Made by a program: the position numbers and the translations under genes. A stretch of DNA of 64,000 bases from Nostoc commune NIES-4072 (lineage in GTDB: Bacteria; Cyanobacteriota; Cyanobacteriia; Cyanobacteriales; Nostocaceae). This document shows positions 17,602-26,309 of the stretch, piece after piece. Below the pieces are notes generated by a model, which did not search any database, was not told the origin of the DNA, and saw only the letters and a program-made list of their open reading frames with translations. The stretch covers positions 6,127,244-6,191,243 of the forward strand of contig NZ_BDUD01000001.1 in the NCBI RefSeq assembly GCF_003113895.1, read 5' to 3'. How positions within the stretch are numbered: position 1 is the first letter of the stretch; the number at the start of each line of letters is the position of its first letter.

Positions 17602-18825
17602 ATGCCAACCTACGTTGCCCGTGTTCGGGATTCTCAAGGAAAATCCCGAACAGAAAAAATTACTGCCGAATCCTTGGTGCAAGCTCGTACTAATCTCAGA
17701 GATCAAGGTTTTGTAGTCCAAGAACTCAAACAATTTCAAGGATTTCAGCCAAATTTTGATTTAAAAAAAATCCAGAATTCCTTTGTTAAGGTTTCTGTGA
17801 AAGATAAAGCCGTTTTTTCACGTCAATTTGCCGTTTTGATGAATGCGGGAGTTGCGATCGTTAGAAGTCTAGGGGTACTTTCCGAGCAGTGTAGTAATAC
17901 TAAACTCAAACAAGCCCTAATTGAGATTAGCAACGATGTGCAAAGCGGAATGAATCTTTCAGAGTCAATGCGGAAGCATCCTGACTGCTTTGATGGATTA
18001 TATGTGAGTATGATTCAAGCTGGCGAAATTGGTGGTGTTCTAGACGAAGTATTAAATCGTTTAGCCAAGTTGTTAGAAGATGTTGCCCGGTTACAAAACC
18101 AAATTAAATCAGCATTGTCTTATCCAAGTGTTGTGGGTTTTATCGCACTTGCTATCTTTCTGGGTATGACCATTTTTCTGATTCCCGTTTTTGCGAAGAT
18201 TTTTACAGAAATCGGAACTGAATTACCGCCTCTAACGCAATTTTTGATGGATGCTAGTCTATTTTTAAGAAGTCCGAAAGTTTTCATACTTATAGCTGCT
18301 CTTATAGGAGCGAAAATTGGCTTTACACAATATGGTAAAACTCCTGCCGGTCGTTTAACAATTGATCGTTTTTCCCTCAAAATGCCATTGTTTGGTGACT
18401 TAATTCAAAAATCTGCGGTTGCCCGCTTTAGCCGAACTTTTGGTTCTTTGACTCGTTCAGGTGTACCAATTTTAACTTGCTTGGAAATTGTCCGAGATAC
18501 ATCAGGAAACGTAGTTATTGCCAATGCCATAGACGCAGCCCGTATAGAGATTCAACAAGGAGGTATGATTAGTATTGCTTTACAAAAAGATAGCGTTTTT
18601 CCAGCTATGGCAATTCAGATGATTAGCATCGGAGAAGAAACTGGAGAATTAGATGGAATGTTGATGAAAGTTGCCGATTTCTATGAGGATGAAGTCGAGC
18701 AGGCAGTAAAAGCAATGACCAGTATTTTGGAACCAGTTATGATTGTATTTGTAGGGGGAATGGTTGGAACCATTTTGCTAGCAATGTATTTACCTATGTT
18801 TAAGGTATTTGAAAAGATGGGATAG
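17602..18825 (+). CDS. pilC: Type IV pilus platform protein PilC
   Basis: PilC is the inner-membrane platform on which PilB and PilT act. The 407-residue protein has the short N-terminal cytoplasmic part (MPTYVARVRDSQGKSRTEKI) and two T2SSF domains. The first begins FSRQFAVLMNAGVAIVRSL and the second FSRTFGSLTRSGVPILTCL. Transmembrane helices are visible near SYPSVVGFIALAIFLGMTIF, in VFILIAALIGAKIGF, and at the C-terminus (PVMIVFVGGMVGTILLAMYL). It lies 104 bp after pilT. No frame damage is seen. Confidence 0.96.
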   Translation: MPTYVARVRDSQGKSRTEKITAESLVQARTNLRDQGFVVQELKQFQGFQPNFDLKKIQNSFVKVSVKDKAVFSRQFAVLMNAGVAIVRSLGVLSEQCSNTKLKQALIEISNDVQSGMNLSESMRKHPDCFDGLYVSMIQAGEIGGVLDEVLNRLAKLLEDVARLQNQIKSALSYPSVVGFIALAIFLGMTIFLIPVFAKIFTEIGTELPPLTQFLMDASLFLRSPKVFILIAALIGAKIGFTQYGKTPAGRLTIDRFSLKMPLFGDLIQKSAVARFSRTFGSLTRSGVPILTCLEIVRDTSGNVVIANAIDAARIEIQQGGMISIALQKDSVFPAMAIQMISIGEETGELDGMLMKVADFYEDEVEQAVKAMTSILEPVMIVFVGGMVGTILLAMYLPMFKVFEKMG

Positions 18826-18956
18826 AGGATTAAAAGTTAAGAGTTAGGAGTTATGAGTTAGGAATTAAAAGTTTTGACTTATAACTTTTAACTGCTAAAT
18901 GATTAATTTTATTCTTAACTTCTAACTTCTAACTCCTAACTCCTCACTATTTAATT
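18826..18956. repeat. Inverted heptamer repeat arrays after pilC
   Basis: GAGTTAG-type heptamers (18836-18870) are followed by their complements, AACTTCT and AACTCCT units (18917-18945). The region could fold into a long imperfect hairpin between pilC and the next gene. Confidence 0.75.
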
Positions 18957-19517
18957 ATGACTGTGCAAAAATCTCACTATGAAGCGAGTTTGGCAGAGTA
19001 CAGCAATCATCTAGCTGCGATCGCCTTACTAAAACAATATCGGCCATACTTGGAGATGATTCCCAGTCTGCGCCGTCCAGATGAAAGTGTCATTACTATC
19101 CCCTTGCCAATTGTCCGCCTTCGCAATACTGCTACAATAGCCTCACAAACGATTTGCTTACCTTGCGATGTGGCAATTTTGATGTGCGATCCAGAGTGGA
19201 AAATCAAAACTGGAGCAGAAATTTTAATCTTTATTCATCGCGCTGATGAAGACTTTTCTGATTTGTTAGGGCGTTGGCGACAAACTCAAGTTTGGCTAGA
19301 CAATGATTATGAGTGGTTGATGCCTCTCCGTCACAGTCATATTTTGAGTGAAGGAGCTAATACTATATATCCTCTATTTGTCATTTTTAGTGAGACTTTA
19401 GAACGCATCCAACGAGGACTTATAGGGGCGGAACTTCCATTTATTATACAAGCTTCTGATTCGCTGCTTGAAGAGAATTCCACAGATATTTTCTCTCCAG
19501 AACTTCCATCAGCTTAG
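18957..19517 (+). CDS. Hypothetical cyanobacterial protein downstream of pilC
   Basis: I do not recognise this 186-residue protein. It has no signal peptide or membrane helix. The N-terminus is helical (SHYEASLAEYSNHLAAIALLKQY) and the middle is beta-rich with two cysteines (TICLPCDVAILMCDPEW). The C-terminus is acidic and Ser-rich. It lies 131 bp after pilC on the same strand and is followed by a terminator, so it could be the last gene of the pil transcript; a role in pili or motility would be guesswork. The sequence looks like an intact soluble alpha/beta protein. Confidence 0.7.
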   Translation: MTVQKSHYEASLAEYSNHLAAIALLKQYRPYLEMIPSLRRPDESVITIPLPIVRLRNTATIASQTICLPCDVAILMCDPEWKIKTGAEILIFIHRADEDFSDLLGRWRQTQVWLDNDYEWLMPLRHSHILSEGANTIYPLFVIFSETLERIQRGLIGAELPFIIQASDSLLEENSTDIFSPELPSA

Positions 19518-19542
19518 AAAAAGTTAGAAGTTTTGGAGTTTA

Positions 19543-19588
19543 AAATAGCAAGTTTGGAGCATATTCAAAGACTCTAAATTTGCTATTT
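19543..19588. terminator. Probable bidirectional terminator
   Basis: AAATAGCAAGTTTGGAG (19543-19559) pairs with CTCTAAATTTGCTATTT (19572-19588) over 17 bp with two G-U wobbles, followed by a T-rich tail. It lies between two convergent genes. Confidence 0.8.
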
Positions 19589-19608
19589 ATTTTATATTTT
19601 TAACTCCT

Positions 19609-19636
19609 GTACAGACGCGATTAATCGCGTCTGTAC
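19609..19636. repeat. 28-bp perfect palindrome of the GACGCGAT/ATCGCGTC family
   Basis: The half-site GTACAGACGCGATT is followed by its exact complement. Relatives occur at 32391, 32428 and 34747, and inside the element at 63186. Confidence 0.88.
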
Positions 19637-19645
19637 TTCTAATTA

Positions 19646-20668
19646 TTACCTAACAAACTGCGGCATAATTTCGGCAGCAGTGAATATTCCATAAATGCCG
19701 CGTTGGTGCAATTGTCTACCAGCTTTGAGATAGCCAAAAGCAGGGCCGCAGACATTGGCTGCCATGCTGGTTTCATCTCCTAAAGTAAAGGTATGGGTGG
19801 AAATTTTACCTTCAAAGGTGCGCCCTGTTACCTTAACGTTGGTGCCCAGAGGCTTTTTAGGATTGCGAGTATCGACTACACCACCAACAGTAACGCGATC
19901 GCGCCCCACTATTCCCGCTACTTCTAACATCACATCATCAGCGTGTTCCATATTTGTCAAGGTAAGCACACCATTAGTTTTATCTAGTAGTGCTTCTACT
20001 TCTGCGTCAGTCATTGCCCTGGCAGTTTCCACTGTGTAACCAGGGATATGGCCAATGTCTTCCCGAACGGTGGCGCGGTAAGCTTCCCAGTTGGCAATTC
20101 CCACTCCGAAGGTGATTTCGACTTGATGAATTTCGGCGTAGCTTTGGGCTGCTAGAGCTGCTGCGGCTGTTAACAATCCGGGTGTAGCACCACAGCCTGT
20201 CATGTAGGTAATCCCGGCTGCTTGCAGTTCTTCTTTCATCGCCAGTAGTTGTTCTACAGCAGTGGTGCGCTTAATCGCATCCACTAGCACTCCACGCCAA
20301 CCAGATTTGATAAACTCCTTGGCAACAGAGGGAATAAAGTCATTTGGCAAGTTGGGTAAAGCCAGAAAATACCCATCCACAGGTTGAGCTATTTCAATTA
20401 CATCCTGGATACTTTGATTTGTTAACGTACCAACCGGCTCTAAATGACCTACCGAACCTTGGGACTGGTAGGTTGCAATGCATTGTTGAGTATTTAAACC
20501 TTCAGCAGCGTAAGCGTAACCTTTTTGATCTGCTGCGGCGACTAAAATCATTTCCTGTTTAGCAGCAAGTACCTTGGCGGCGGCTTGTCCGAGTCCGCCG
20601 AAACCTAGTACTCCTATGCGTATCGCTGGCGAAATATTTAGAGAATTTTTGACTTTTTCGGAATTCAT
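19646..20668 (-). CDS. Saccharopine dehydrogenase-like NAD(P)-binding oxidoreductase
   Basis: A 340-residue protein from the ATG at 20668 ([13 protein letters not shown]); a TTG at 20692 is a weaker start. The N-terminal Rossmann fold carries [19 protein letters not shown], a clear GxGGxG dinucleotide-binding loop. A second landmark is [21 protein letters not shown], which resembles the substrate-domain Cys-Gly region of saccharopine-dehydrogenase-like and homospermidine-synthase-like proteins. It is a conserved cyanobacterial family annotated only by this similarity, and the substrate is unknown. It is monocistronic, convergent with the preceding gene and separated from it by a terminator. 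Confidence 0.78.
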   Translation of the reverse strand: MNSEKVKNSLNISPAIRIGVLGFGGLGQAAAKVLAAKQEMILVAAADQKGYAYAAEGLNTQQCIATYQSQGSVGHLEPVGTLTNQSIQDVIEIAQPVDGYFLALPNLPNDFIPSVAKEFIKSGWRGVLVDAIKRTTAVEQLLAMKEELQAAGITYMTGCGATPGLLTAAAALAAQSYAEIHQVEITFGVGIANWEAYRATVREDIGHIPGYTVETARAMTDAEVEALLDKTNGVLTLTNMEHADDVMLEVAGIVGRDRVTVGGVVDTRNPKKPLGTNVKVTGRTFEGKISTHTFTLGDETSMAANVCGPAFGYLKAGRQLHQRGIYGIFTAAEIMPQFVR

Positions 20669-21094
20669 AGTCAATTGGTTAAGTTGAATCAAAAGCTTTT
20701 AGCATTCTCCATCTGGGCTTCCGGCTTGTAACTGGCGGCTGATGGCTGATAGCTCAAAGCTATAGAGGTTAATTATGATTCATTATCCTGGGTTCTTCGG
20801 CTGACTGATGGTTTTTTTACTGGAAAGTCTTTGTTGGTGATTTGGGATGCATCAAGATTGCATCAGTTTTAACACTGATGAGCAATTGGTATTAACTCAG
20901 TTAAAAAAGTTGAATAAAATTCAATAAATATACCCTTGCTATCAATTTAATGTATAATATCTAGCAATAGAATAAAATTGAAGTGCCTGTGTATTTTAAG
21001 CGCAAATAGCCCCTTGGCTGTAAAACTTAATTTACACAGGCATTTTCCATGTTTATATTTCCTAAAATCTATACCTACTCTAAAAATAAAAATT
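20669..21094. promoter_or_regulatory. Leader and promoter region of the DUF6883 gene
   Basis: A TATAAT box is present at 20953-20958. The following transcript would contain a perfect 10-bp stem, TGCCTGTGTA (20984-20993) and TACACAGGCA (21033-21042), with a nested GCC/GGC pair and four T residues after it. This could act as an attenuator or transcript-stabilising hairpin, about 50 bp before the ATG. The rest of the 426 bp shows nothing notable. Confidence 0.5.
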
Positions 21095-21442
21095 ATGTCT
21101 AATTCAGCCAATCTAATCCCAAATGCAGAAAATGCAGTCGTTGATATTCGTAAACTGCGTGACTATTGTCTTAATCCAGAGCATGATAAAGGAAAAGATA
21201 AAGCCCGTCTCTTTTCAGCAAGTCTGGGCATGAAGGATGAAAACGCTGAAGAATTGCGCCAGATTCTTTTAGAAGCAGTCAGAATTCAAGAAGTTAGTTT
21301 GGGACGACGTGATGAATTTGGACAACGTTACATACTAGATTTCACGCTCAAATGGCAGAATAAAAGTACGATCATTCGCAGTGCTTGGATTATCGAAGAA
21401 GGTTCTGATGTCCCAAGATTAACAACCTGCTATCCTCTCTAA
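21095..21442 (+). CDS. DUF6883 domain protein
   Basis: The product has 115 residues from the ATG at 21095 (MSNSANLIPNAENAVVDIRKL). The open frame to 20978 includes the leader hairpin and is not believed. The pattern starts with LIPNAENAVVDIRKLRDYCLNP, then HDKGKDKARLFSASLGM and RYILDFTLKWQNKSTIIRSAWII. It matches the DUF6883 family, which is found alone in cyanobacteria and as a C-terminal domain of some predicted polymorphic toxins. In the latter the conserved K/HxxGK-H-A pattern is thought to be catalytic. It sits 19 bp before a DUF4926 gene, its frequent partner. A toxin/immunity role is inference. Confidence 0.78.
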   Translation: MSNSANLIPNAENAVVDIRKLRDYCLNPEHDKGKDKARLFSASLGMKDENAEELRQILLEAVRIQEVSLGRRDEFGQRYILDFTLKWQNKSTIIRSAWIIEEGSDVPRLTTCYPL

Positions 21443-21461
21443 TATCTGGAAGTGATACAAA

Positions 21462-21710
21462 ATGAATAAAACTAGAATTGAGTTGCTGGATGTCGTAGCA
21501 CTAACAGTTGATCTACCTGAATACAACCTGTACCGTGGTCAAGTTGGTACAGTAGTAGAATTATTAGCTGGTGGTGTTGCATTTGAGGTTGAATTTAGTG
21601 ATCGCAATGGCCGCACTTATGAATCTGTTGGTTTACGCCCACAGCAAATAATGGTGTTACATTTCGAGCCAGCATCCCCTGATTCAGTCCCGGAAATGGT
21701 TACAGCGTAA
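21462..21710 (+). CDS. DUF4926 domain protein
   Basis: An 82-residue protein with an SH3-like beta-barrel pattern: IELLDVVALTVDLPEYNLYRG, then QVGTVVELLAGGVAFEVEFSD, typical of DUF4926. The family is small and acidic and is usually encoded next to DUF6883. The ATG at 21462 follows an AAGTGA stretch in the 19-bp gap from the upstream gene, so both are co-transcribed. It may be the neutralising partner of DUF6883; that is proposed from gene order only. Confidence 0.8.
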   Translation: MNKTRIELLDVVALTVDLPEYNLYRGQVGTVVELLAGGVAFEVEFSDRNGRTYESVGLRPQQIMVLHFEPASPDSVPEMVTA

Positions 21711-22210
21711 GCAATAGAAAGGTGTATATACAGAATATACATAAAAGATCATGCGATCGCTTATTGTAGTGTTGAGTGCGATCGCATTATGACTGGTGAA
21801 CCCGGAGGATGTAAGCCTTTCATGATAGCACCTATCTTGCGGGAAACCCTATAGGAATAGGGCAAACTTAATAATGATAAACTTTTTCAATAATTTTTAT
21901 ATTTTTGTAACTTACCTAGCTGGCTATGGTAGGTCTAATGCTTATATTTAGGACTTTTGGCGTTTACTTGGCAAGATCAGTAGTTACCTTGACTAATCGA
22001 TGAGGTTAAGAGAGACTAACTAAATACTGATGTCACTACTTACAAAATTAATAATTTTTGTAAAGATTCTGAGATATATATGTTGAGAGATGGAACATTA
22101 TTTAACAAATGGTAAGTTTGTATCTAAGTAAAAATGTTCCTACGGCTATATTTGTAGCCTTCTGTTAAGACAGTAGAATTTAAGCGTACTTATCGTGGTT
22201 GGCCAAGAGC
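21711..22210. other. Intergenic region before the DUF2997 operon
   Basis: 500 bp without a gene. A small hairpin, CCCTAT-AGGA-ATAGGG (21847-21862), lies in a GC-richer patch at 21795-21865 after the DUF4926 gene. The remainder is AT-rich and probably holds the promoter of the DUF2997-DUF1257-ferredoxin operon. Confidence 0.5.
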
Positions 22211-22420
22211 ATGGAGACATTAGAGTTCATAATCTATCCAGACGGTCGGGTACAAGAAAAAGTCACTGGCATTGTGGGGGCTTCTTGCGCTGAGGTTACA
22301 GCAGCAATAGAGGCACAGCTGGGGCAAGTACTTAATCATGAGCCAACCTCAGAATATTTCGCCGCCAAGGTGCAGCAATCTAATGTGGCGAATACACACA
22401 CCACTTACAGCGATTGGTAA
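22211..22420 (+). CDS. DUF2997 family protein
   Basis: A 69-residue protein starting at the ATG at 22211 (METLEFIIYPDGRVQEKV); an in-frame TTG lies at 22199. The pattern TLEFIIYPDGRVQEKVTGIVGASC...LGQV is the DUF2997 family, short proteins of cyanobacteria and some other bacteria whose Cys in GxxC is conserved. It is the first of three genes, followed by DUF1257/Ycf35 and a ferredoxin. This trio is conserved, so the proteins probably work together, possibly with the ferredoxin as redox partner. Function is unproven. Confidence 0.88.
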   Translation: METLEFIIYPDGRVQEKVTGIVGASCAEVTAAIEAQLGQVLNHEPTSEYFAAKVQQSNVANTHTTYSDW

Positions 22421-22459
22421 GTTTTCACAGTAGTTTAGTGTAATTAATTCACAACCACC

Positions 22460-22846
22460 ATGTCACACTTTAGCCAAATTAAGACTCAAATCCGTAACCT
22501 TGATTCTTTGAAAGATGCTTTGACTGAATTGGGCCTAGACTGGAAGCCCGGCCCACGCGAAGTTCGTGGCTATCGCGGTCAAACCCATCCTGCGGAAGTT
22601 AGTATTGAGCAGGAAAATGGCTATGACATCGGTTTTAGATGGAATGGCAAAGAATATGAATTGGTGGCTGACTTGCAATATTGGCAGCAAAACCAGTCTG
22701 TAGACGGATTTTTACGCCAGGTAACACAGCGTTATGCTTATCAAACAGTTGTGAAAGAAACCGCTCGTGTTGGTTTTCAAGTCTCTGAACAACAAAAAAA
22801 TGAAGATGGTTCAATTCGCCTGGTAGTACAGCGCTGGAGTGCGTAA
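22460..22846 (+). CDS. DUF1257 / Ycf35 family protein
   Basis: A 128-residue protein beginning MSHFSQIKTQIRNLDSLKDALTELG, the hallmark N-terminus of DUF1257, which is called Ycf35 in red-algal plastids. The central GYRGQTHPAEVSI and NGYDIGFRWNGKEYELVADL are equally typical. It lies 39 bp after DUF2997 and its stop overlaps the next ATG (TAATG), so it is translationally coupled to the ferredoxin. The biochemical role is not established; conservation in plastid genomes points to something related to photosynthetic cells. Confidence 0.92.
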   Translation: MSHFSQIKTQIRNLDSLKDALTELGLDWKPGPREVRGYRGQTHPAEVSIEQENGYDIGFRWNGKEYELVADLQYWQQNQSVDGFLRQVTQRYAYQTVVKETARVGFQVSEQQKNEDGSIRLVVQRWSA

Positions 22847-23307
22847 TGGCTGATTTTCTGCCGTCGCCGGAAGAACAAGAAGAAAATCGTTCGGGTTTGG
22901 AACCAGAATTAGGGGGTTTTTTACGGGATGCCCCTGAACGTTCTGGTTTAGAACCGGAATTGGGTGGTTTGCTGCGCCAAAATGGTGTTTATGTTGACGA
23001 AATCACCTGTATTGGTTGCAAGCATTGCGCTCATGTTGCACGTAACACCTTTTACATTGAACCAGATTATGGGCGATCGCGCGTGGTTCGGCAAGATGGG
23101 GATGCTGAGGAAATTATCCAAGAAGCAATTGACACTTGTCCAGTTGATTGCATTCATTGGGTTGATTACACTGAACTGAAAAAATTAGAACAAGAACGCA
23201 AATATCAGGTAATTCCTGTAGTTGGTTATCCGGTAGAACAAGCAGTTGCTGCTAGCGAACGTCGGCGTAAAAAGCAAAAGTTAAAAACTAAAAAATCCCG
23301 TTATTAA
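22846..23307 (+). CDS. 4Fe-4S ferredoxin with duplicated N-terminal motif
   Basis: A 153-residue protein with a single 4Fe-4S site. CIGCKHCAHVARNTF supplies three cysteines (one of the usual CxxCxxC positions is kept as CxxCxxx) and DTCPVDCIHWV supplies the remaining CxxxC; together they match the CxxC...CP pattern of monocluster ferredoxins. The N-terminal 45 residues contain the phrase RSGLEPELGG(F/L)LR twice (residues 16-27 and 32-43), a tandem duplication also visible in the DNA. The C-terminus is strongly basic (RRRKKQKLKTKKSRY). It is translationally coupled to the DUF1257 gene and followed by a terminator at 23333. Its electron partner is unknown. Confidence 0.9.
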   Translation: MADFLPSPEEQEENRSGLEPELGGFLRDAPERSGLEPELGGLLRQNGVYVDEITCIGCKHCAHVARNTFYIEPDYGRSRVVRQDGDAEEIIQEAIDTCPVDCIHWVDYTELKKLEQERKYQVIPVVGYPVEQAVAASERRRKKQKLKTKKSRY

Positions 23308-23332
23308 GATAAAAACGTTAAATCAAGATAAG

Positions 23333-23355
23333 AAAGGACTGGATACCAGTCCTTT
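23333..23355 (+). terminator. Terminator after the ferredoxin gene
   Basis: A perfect 10-bp stem, AAAGGACTGG (23333-23342) and CCAGTCCTTT (23346-23355), has an ATA loop and a T-rich end. It closes the DUF2997-DUF1257-ferredoxin operon. Confidence 0.9.
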
Positions 23356-23388
23356 TGCTTTTGGTCATACTAGTTAATTTTTGATGTG

Positions 23389-23492
23389 TAATACAATTTT
23401 GAATTTTAGATTTTAGATTTTGGATTGGAAAGCGCTTACTATACTTGAGTTTTCTCTATACATCTGTGGCAATCATCTTTCAAATTGGTATA
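23389..23492. repeat. Dispersed AT-rich element, copy 1
   Basis: About 104 bp, related to 60401-60504. Shared blocks include GATTTTGGATT, AACCGCTTA/AAGCGCTTA, TTTTCTCT, CATCTGT and GCAATCAT. The ends are imperfect inverted repeats of the ATACCAATTT type. No open frame. Probably a non-autonomous mobile element. Confidence 0.6.
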
Positions 23493-23604
23493 AATCACAT
23501 CAAATGGAAAAGTTAGTATTGTTTGATATTGCTGAAGGGGTTTCTGTTTAAATCCCATTAATCCAAAATTGGCAATCCAAAATCCAAAATTGTTATGGCT
23601 GCCT

Positions 23605-23889
23605 TCATTTAAAATTTAAAGGATCGTGTTGTGAAAGCAATTTTTCTACTTTTGCCTCGTCTAACCTAGCAGTTAATTTTCTAGTTTCATGTAAGTCTCT
23701 AGTAGTTTTCGCCAAAGTAAAAGTTGAGCCAATAGAGAAAGCCATACCCATACCCATAAAACCTTTCACCCAGCCATTTACAGGTAAGTTTACAATGCCA
23801 AAGGTGGTCATAGAAATAGAAATCACAAAAGCTGCCCAGGTTTGAATAATCCAAGCTGGACTGTCTTTTTGAGTACCAATTGTTTGCAT
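23605..23889 (-). CDS. YiaA/YiaB-type two-helix membrane protein
   Basis: A 94-residue membrane protein. Two hydrophobic helices are visible: WIIQTWAAFVISISMTTFGIVNL, and GFMGMGMAFSIGSTFTLA after NLPVNGWVK. The phrase NLPVxxWVKGxxxMGxxFxxGSTFTLAKTxRDxHE is diagnostic of the YiaAB two-helix domain. The cytosolic C-terminus is charged. Family members are inner-membrane proteins of unknown function, and the gene stands alone. The start at 23889 (MQTIGTQKDSPAW) is well placed. Confidence 0.85.
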   Translation of the reverse strand: MQTIGTQKDSPAWIIQTWAAFVISISMTTFGIVNLPVNGWVKGFMGMGMAFSIGSTFTLAKTTRDLHETRKLTARLDEAKVEKLLSQHDPLNFK

Positions 23890-24471
23890 ATTTCCTACTT
23901 TTGATTGAGTGATTTATACCAATTCGTAATGGCTAACGCCCTGCTACGCTAACGTAATTAAGAAAAGTCAGATTTCATCTGCGTTTCCAGACTTGTATCT
24001 ATAATTTCATTTTGGAGAATTGGTGTTAACAGTAATTGTATTGAGTGGTAAATTTACTGGTATCAATAGTAAGACCAGTTTGGTAACTGGACTCCAAAAA
24101 GCAAGCTCAAGAGCAACTGAAGTAAATAGAAAATGGCACAAGGCTTGTACCAGTTTTATAAGTGGCATTAAACCGAAATCTTACACCATTCTCGATAAAT
24201 CAACTAGTATAGGAGCGAGAAAATAAACATCCCATTTTAAATGGTGCAAGGCTTGGAATATAATTCTTTTGACTTTTGACTTTTGACTTCCGCCCTGCGG
24301 TACTAGCCCGCCTCAGACTGAAGTCTGAGGCTAATGCCAAAGTCCACTCAAGTGGACTGAAACCGTTTACTAGTAATCTTTAGATGACTTTAGCTACAAG
24401 CAAAAGTAATTCATTACTAGGCGGTTGTTGTGACTAGTGGAATATCTCAAGTTAAACTGATTAATTTACTT
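23890..24471. other. Intergenic region with paired palindromes
   Basis: 582 bp. It contains a degenerate piece (23919-23955) of the 146-bp element described at 45422. It also has TTTTGAC heptamers at 24268-24288 and two adjacent palindromes: GCCTCAGACT-GA-AGTCTGAGGC (24310-24331) and AGTCCACT-CA-AGTGGACT (24341-24358). A short plus-strand frame at 24020-24226 shows no protein-like features and is not called. Confidence 0.65.
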
Positions 24472-26070
24472 TTATTCATCTGGAAAAGTCTGTACTTTGC
24501 CATCAGGAGTGAGAACAACTCGAATTTTGACATTCTGTCCGCGTTTATTGGCGGAAACAAAAGGTTTCCCAACTTCTGGCATCCCAGCATTATCAACAAA
24601 GTCTCTTGCTGACTTATTGAGAGGAATAATTCGTTCAATTGTGCCGTCAACACTGACTATCAGACTGTACTCTAATGTTTGTCCTAGTCCAGTGGGTGGT
24701 TGCCAACGTTTTTTTAAGTATTCTCTAGCTTCTGCTACTTGAGGTGTATCAAATAATGTGCCAGTAGCCACTTCTGTAGATTTGGGGCTTTGGCGTTCGT
24801 TCCCTAATTGATCGATAAAGGGATTATTATCCGCAGTTCTAGAGGAGGACACTTGTGAAGCAGGTTTCTCTCCAGGAGAAGGTTGCTGTAGAGAATTAAT
24901 TCTTTCCTCTAGCTGTTGTGAGGTTAGTCGAGAGGGTTGGGTAGGAGTATTGCCACTATTAGGTATGGTGTCAAGAGATGGGGGGACAACTGGTGAGATA
25001 TTAGTTGGTAAGCTGCTTGTCTTGGAAGATAGCCTGGGTGGCAAATCCCGCAGCTTAGGGAGAGTACCAGGTTGGGTACTTGACCCTGTAGGATTTTGTG
25101 CAAGATTTGGTAATATAGCAATTTCTTGGCCTGGGATTTTGCTAGATGGTGCGATTGCCCCATTACTTGCTTTGGAAAGAGTTGAAGTCTTCCCTTGAGG
25201 TATTGTCAGTGCATTTAGAGGTGGCGCTGTAGAGAAACTAGAATTAGGAGCTGTTAGAGGTGCTTGGGGTAAAGTGGATGTAGAAAGTGGAGGAGTGGAA
25301 CCTAGCAAATTATCTGATGGATTGCTGAGTCCAGGCTGAGGCGTGGGAAAGTTTAGTGAGGGTGAAGTTTCTAAAGCAGCCTTTACTGCTGCTGGATCTG
25401 AGGTTTTGGCTGTCTGCTGTTGCTTTTCTCTAAGGTTGTTAGCATATTGCCAAGTAACTGGTAAAAAACCTACACCTAATACTAATACTGCGGCAACAGG
25501 GGCCCAAGTAGGGAGCCTCAGAGTGGAACTGCTGTTGAGAGTTGGGAGTGCCATGACATCAGTTGAGTATTCATCTAAAGCACTGGCCAAATCGAATAGT
25601 TGCAGCAGACTAAGTTTAATTACGGGGCCAGATGATTGGTTAGCGAGAGAACCGAGAAATAAGTTGTGAGTTAAATGGCTGCTTGGTTCTAAGCGGATAT
25701 TTGCCCCAGGAATCTGGGTACTAAAAGAATTTAATGTTTTTGTAGAGGACTTTAATTCCGGTTCACCTAATGCTGTGCTTGACTCCTGGGTGTCGGAGAA
25801 ACTTACGCAAAAGCTTTCTGGAGACTGTTGGAGGAATTGCTGTACGTAGCTTGTGACTGCATCACATAAAGCTTCAAGTTGATCGCGATCGCCTCGAATT
25901 GGAACTTTGTGTTCTTCTGGTAGTCGGGGATCATCAAAACGAAGCTCAAAGCTCAGGTGCTTGAGGACAGTTTTCCCCATCCAACGCGACAGAGAGGAGC
26001 TTTGCGCGAATACTTCTAGCGTGCAAGTAGGGGGTGTGTAGCAACGAATGACAGAATTTGATAGAGGCAT
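24472..26070 (-). CDS. DUF4335 domain protein with membrane anchor
   Basis: The product has 532 residues from the ATG at 26070 (MPLSNSVIRCYTPPTCTLEV), the conserved start of this cyanobacterial family. The frame upstream to 26160 is not used. The N-terminal 190 residues are the DUF4335 domain (RWMGKTVLKHLSFELRFDDPR, then a region opening GDRDQLEALCDAV). A single transmembrane helix (PVAAVLVLGVGFLPVTW) follows near residue 215. The next 220 residues are a Pro/Ser/Thr-rich linker, and the last 90 residues form a beta-rich domain (TGLGQTLEYSLIVSVDGTIERIIPL). It lies after a DUF3038 gene on the same strand, a common pair in cyanobacteria. The function is unknown; the layout suggests a cytosolic domain tethered to a periplasmic or lumenal one. 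Confidence 0.85.
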   Translation of the reverse strand: MPLSNSVIRCYTPPTCTLEVFAQSSSLSRWMGKTVLKHLSFELRFDDPRLPEEHKVPIRGDRDQLEALCDAVTSYVQQFLQQSPESFCVSFSDTQESSTALGEPELKSSTKTLNSFSTQIPGANIRLEPSSHLTHNLFLGSLANQSSGPVIKLSLLQLFDLASALDEYSTDVMALPTLNSSSTLRLPTWAPVAAVLVLGVGFLPVTWQYANNLREKQQQTAKTSDPAAVKAALETSPSLNFPTPQPGLSNPSDNLLGSTPPLSTSTLPQAPLTAPNSSFSTAPPLNALTIPQGKTSTLSKASNGAIAPSSKIPGQEIAILPNLAQNPTGSSTQPGTLPKLRDLPPRLSSKTSSLPTNISPVVPPSLDTIPNSGNTPTQPSRLTSQQLEERINSLQQPSPGEKPASQVSSSRTADNNPFIDQLGNERQSPKSTEVATGTLFDTPQVAEAREYLKKRWQPPTGLGQTLEYSLIVSVDGTIERIIPLNKSARDFVDNAGMPEVGKPFVSANKRGQNVKIRVVLTPDGKVQTFPDE

Positions 26071-26309
26071 AGCAGGAACTGCGAAGAAGACTATTTGAGA
26101 TTTTGCAAAAAATTGAGCCAGTTGCTTGCAAAGAAAAGTTGAAAAGGCGGATTCTTCCACTCAGAACTTTGTCAGGTTCCTTCTGTGATGTGCAAAGAGG
26201 CAGCAGTGTTGATAGTGCATTGCCCAAGAACTAACGATCATCAAAAGAGAATCCTTATCTAGCAAACTTTCATGAGCGAATTTTGGTTGAGGAATTTCAA
26301 ATCTAAAAT

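Noticed and set aside
24020..24226. Plus-strand frame of 68 codons
   Set aside because: Starts in a degenerate repeat, has no family features and no clear ribosome site.
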